Positions 4,590-6,438 of a stretch of DNA of 6,438 bases are shown one piece after another. The DNA is from Coriobacteriia bacterium (lineage in GTDB: Bacteria; Actinomycetota; Coriobacteriia; Anaerosomatales; JAUVQN01), in NCBI GenBank assembly GCA_030598125.1, contig JAUVQN010000081.1, positions 1 to 6,438 of the forward strand, written 5' to 3'. Position 1 is the stretch's first letter, and each line of letters starts with the position of its first letter. The translations under genes were made by a program, and so were the position numbers. The notes beneath the pieces were generated by a model that saw only the letters and a list, made by a program, of their open reading frames with translations, made no database searches and had not been told where the DNA came from.

Positions 4590-5381
4590 GTGACACGCAT
4601 CGTGGACATCCACACGCACGCTTTCCCCGACGAGGTCGCCGCTCGCGCGGTGCCCGCGCTCGCTGAAGAGGGCGGCGTCGAGGCGGCGCACGCGGGGACC
4701 GTCTCGAGCTTGCTCGAGGAGATGGACCGCGCCGGCATCGACGTGTCGGTCATCCAGCCCGTCTCGACGAAGCCGAGCCAGGTCGCCGGGATCAACGACT
4801 GGGCGGCGAGCACGGCGAGCGATCGGATCGTGCCCTTCGGGAGCATCCACCCCGATCTCGAGGGCGCCGCGGGGGAGGTCGGGCGCATCGCCTCGCTCGG
4901 GCTCAAGGGCTTCAAGCTGCACCCCGAGTACCAGGCCTTCCGCCCCGACGACGAGCGGATGTATCCGGTCTACGAGGCCGCTGCCGAGCTCGGGCTCGTG
5001 ATCCTCTTCCACGCGGGTGCCGACATCGCGATCCCCACGCTGCGCGGTACTCCCGAGTCGTTCGTGCGCGTGCTCGATGCACACCCTGGGCTCAAGGTCG
5101 TACTCGCGCACATGGGCGGCTTCCGCCAGTGGGACGGCGTGCGCGAATCGCTCGTGGGCCGAGACGTCTACCTTGACACTTCGTACTCACTCGGGCACAT
5201 GGGCGACGAGGAGTTCGTCGGGCTCGTGCGTGCGCACGGCGTCGAGCGTATCGTCTTCGGCACGGACGGTCCCTGGGCCGTCGCGGCGGAAGAGGTCCGC
5301 ATGCTCCGCTCGGTCGGGCTCCCCCAAGAGGACGTCGGGAAGATCCTCGGCGCGAACGCGGTCTCACTGCTCGGACTCTGA
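4590..5381 (+). CDS. Amidohydrolase-2 family metal-dependent hydrolase
   Basis: A complete 263-residue TIM-barrel hydrolase. The metal-binding set is all present: H8 and H10 in VDIHTH, H141 in LVILFHAG, H174 in VVLAHMGG and D226 in VFGTDGPW. GLKGFKLHPEYQ (104-115) holds the lysine/histidine strand typical of the family. SMART-like features such as signal peptide or membrane segments are absent, so it is cytoplasmic. The family includes decarboxylases (ACMSD, gamma-resorcylate) and hydrolases of lactones or amides; the substrate cannot be told from sequence. The frame is open far upstream to 3843, but that part is antisense to atp genes and reads as non-biological Arg/His-rich sequence. The GTG at 4590 directly precedes TRIVDIHTH, the expected N terminus, and has GGAAGG upstream. 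It diverges from the atp operon and converges on the next gene with a 6-base gap. Confidence 0.9.
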   Translation: MTRIVDIHTHAFPDEVAARAVPALAEEGGVEAAHAGTVSSLLEEMDRAGIDVSVIQPVSTKPSQVAGINDWAASTASDRIVPFGSIHPDLEGAAGEVGRIASLGLKGFKLHPEYQAFRPDDERMYPVYEAAAELGLVILFHAGADIAIPTLRGTPESFVRVLDAHPGLKVVLAHMGGFRQWDGVRESLVGRDVYLDTSYSLGHMGDEEFVGLVRAHGVERIVFGTDGPWAVAAEEVRMLRSVGLPQEDVGKILGANAVSLLGL

Positions 5382-5385
5382 GATC

Positions 5386-5400
5386 GCTCAGTACCTGAGC
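5386..5400. terminator. Short hairpin at the convergent junction
   Basis: GCTCAG and CTGAGC form a perfect 6-bp stem with the loop TAC, overlapping the stop codon of the minus-strand gene and lying 5 bases after the hydrolase stop. It is placed where a two-way terminator would be, but there is no T run on either side, so function is doubtful. Confidence 0.35.
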
Positions 5401-6438
5401 AGGGCGGACACCGGCTCCTTGTCCGGCAGCTCCTCAGCGCTCATCGCGTAGACCTCGCCGCCGTGCGCGACGGTGTAGGCGGTCGCGCTGTCGAGCAGGT
5501 CCTCATCGCCGGGACGAGCGGTGTCGTGCACATCGAGGCTGCCGGCTCCCGGGTCCCACACACCCCAGCGCTGCCGATCCACGGCGACGAAGAGCGTGTC
5601 GACACGACCGTATTTCGCGGCCGCCAGCACGTCCTTCAGGTCGTTCGTCGCGAGCCCGGTGCCCGCGCGGGCGCGGTATCGCTCGCTCGCCTCTTCCTGC
5701 GCTCTGCGGAAGTACGGCTCGGCGATCGCCCATGCCCGATCGTGGAGCGTCTCGGGCGAGAGGTCGTCGGGGTTGCCCGTGACGCCGCCGTCGAGCAGCA
5801 CCGGGTACGTGTTGGCCTCCCGGTAGATCGCGAGCAGGTACTCGACGCCCGCGAGAACGAGCGGCTCGCTGCCCGGACCGATCATCTCCCGCAGACCCGT
5901 GTCCACCAGGCGGAAGTAGCGGAGGATCGCGTCCTTGGCGTCCTCGCCCCCGCCGCCGTGCCCGTGGAACATCGTGGACCTTCCCGCCGGGGCCGCAGCG
6001 GTCGGGCCGAGACCGGAGAATTGCAGCTGCTTCTCCCAGACGTCGTACTTCAGCGCATCGGCGAGGCTGGTGGGCATGCCCGAGACCGGCACCTCGCGCG
6101 TGCTGAAACGCGTGCCCTCCAGCAGTCGTATGGACTGCTGGCTCAGGGCGAGCACGCGGAAGACGCCGTCCCTGGCCACGAGCGCCACGAGCGGCTTGAC
6201 TTGGACGTGGTCGCCCGCGTACACGAGCTCGTCCACAGCGATGGGCAGCCGATAGGTGTCCGTCGCGTCCTCAGAGATGAAGACCGCCAGGCCCCGGCCC
6301 TCGCTTCTCCAGAACGGCGTGTCGGCGAGCAGAGCGCGAGCCTCCGAGAGCATCGAGACTGCCTCGGGCGCCCTCATGCCGAGCTCGATCAGGTACTCTT
6401 CCGCACGTCTGAGCAGGTTCTTGAACGCGATGACGTCC
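5388..6438 (-). CDS. baeRF-like protein (bacterial archaeo-eukaryotic release factor homologue), 5' end outside window
   Basis: The visible 349 residues end at a TGA at 5388. The ATG at 6377 is not the start: the frame continues to the window edge and the upstream residues (DVIAFKNLLRRAEEYLIELG) match the family pattern of a helix before the FWRSEGRGLAVFISED block. Further blocks are FHGHGGGGEDAKDAILRYFRLVD, PLVLAGVEYLLAIYREANTYP, GNPDDLSPETLHDRAW, and a C-terminal L7Ae-like end, AYTVAHGGEVYAMSAEELPDK to SALLRY. These are typical of the bacterial proteins related to archaeal and eukaryotic peptide release factors, proposed to act on stalled or damaged ribosomes; experimental data are scarce. 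The subfamily (3 or 7 type) I cannot settle. It is soluble, with no signal peptide visible in the part present. Convergent with the hydrolase, it has no visible link to the ATP synthase. Confidence 0.75.
   Translation of the reverse strand, partial: DVIAFKNLLRRAEEYLIELGMRAPEAVSMLSEARALLADTPFWRSEGRGLAVFISEDATDTYRLPIAVDELVYAGDHVQVKPLVALVARDGVFRVLALSQQSIRLLEGTRFSTREVPVSGMPTSLADALKYDVWEKQLQFSGLGPTAAAPAGRSTMFHGHGGGGEDAKDAILRYFRLVDTGLREMIGPGSEPLVLAGVEYLLAIYREANTYPVLLDGGVTGNPDDLSPETLHDRAWAIAEPYFRRAQEEASERYRARAGTGLATNDLKDVLAAAKYGRVDTLFVAVDRQRWGVWDPGAGSLDVHDTARPGDEDLLDSATAYTVAHGGEVYAMSAEELPDKEPVSALLRY

Noticed and set aside
1..6438. CRISPR arrays, tRNA or rRNA genes, insertion sequences
   Set aside because: No regularly spaced repeats, cloverleaf-like segment, rRNA-like stretch, transposase or terminal inverted repeats were seen.

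Overview
The window is high-GC DNA (the codon third positions are strongly G/C) with tightly packed genes and strong Shine-Dalgarno sequences. This fits a high-GC Gram-positive (actinobacterial-type) genome. A deep anaerobic actinobacterial lineage is my guess from the combination of paired b subunits and a baeRF protein, but nothing in the window fixes the taxonomy.

Left two thirds (1-4334, minus strand): an F-type ATP synthase operon, read from right to left. In transcription order it encodes a small unknown four-helix membrane protein (4334-3903), an AtpZ-like protein (3896-3642), an AtpI-like protein (3645-3193), subunit a (3200-2487), subunit c (2444-2211), subunit b (2155-1661), a second b-type subunit b' (1647-1093), and a long frame that starts at 1079 and leaves the window at base 1. 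Gaps are short or negative throughout, so this looks like one transcription unit. Gamma, beta and epsilon would be expected beyond base 1.

The main discovery is the last gene. A separate atpH (delta/OSCP) gene is expected between b and alpha, but none is there. Instead the alpha subunit begins with about 200 extra residues, made of two tandem copies of a delta C-terminal-type domain, fused in frame to the alpha crown and the start of its nucleotide-binding domain. The helical N-terminal domain of delta, which normally sits on top of F1, is not encoded in the visible operon. Each F1 has three alpha subunits and usually one delta, so the fusion raises an obvious stoichiometry problem. Subunit c is also unusual: the glycine motif of helix 1 is replaced and an arginine sits in it, although the ion-binding glutamate and the RQP loop are intact.

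Middle (4335-4589): a divergent intergenic region between the ATP synthase operon and a plus-strand gene. It contains an A/T-richer patch, several short perfect palindromes, a 22-bp-period tandem repeat, and a 14-bp palindrome that overlaps the ribosome binding site of the next gene.

Right third: a complete plus-strand amidohydrolase-2 family metal-dependent hydrolase (4590-5381). It converges, after 6 bases, on a minus-strand gene (5388 to beyond 6438) for a protein resembling bacterial archaeo-eukaryotic release factor (baeRF) proteins. That gene's start lies outside the window. Neither gene has an evident functional link to the ATP synthase.
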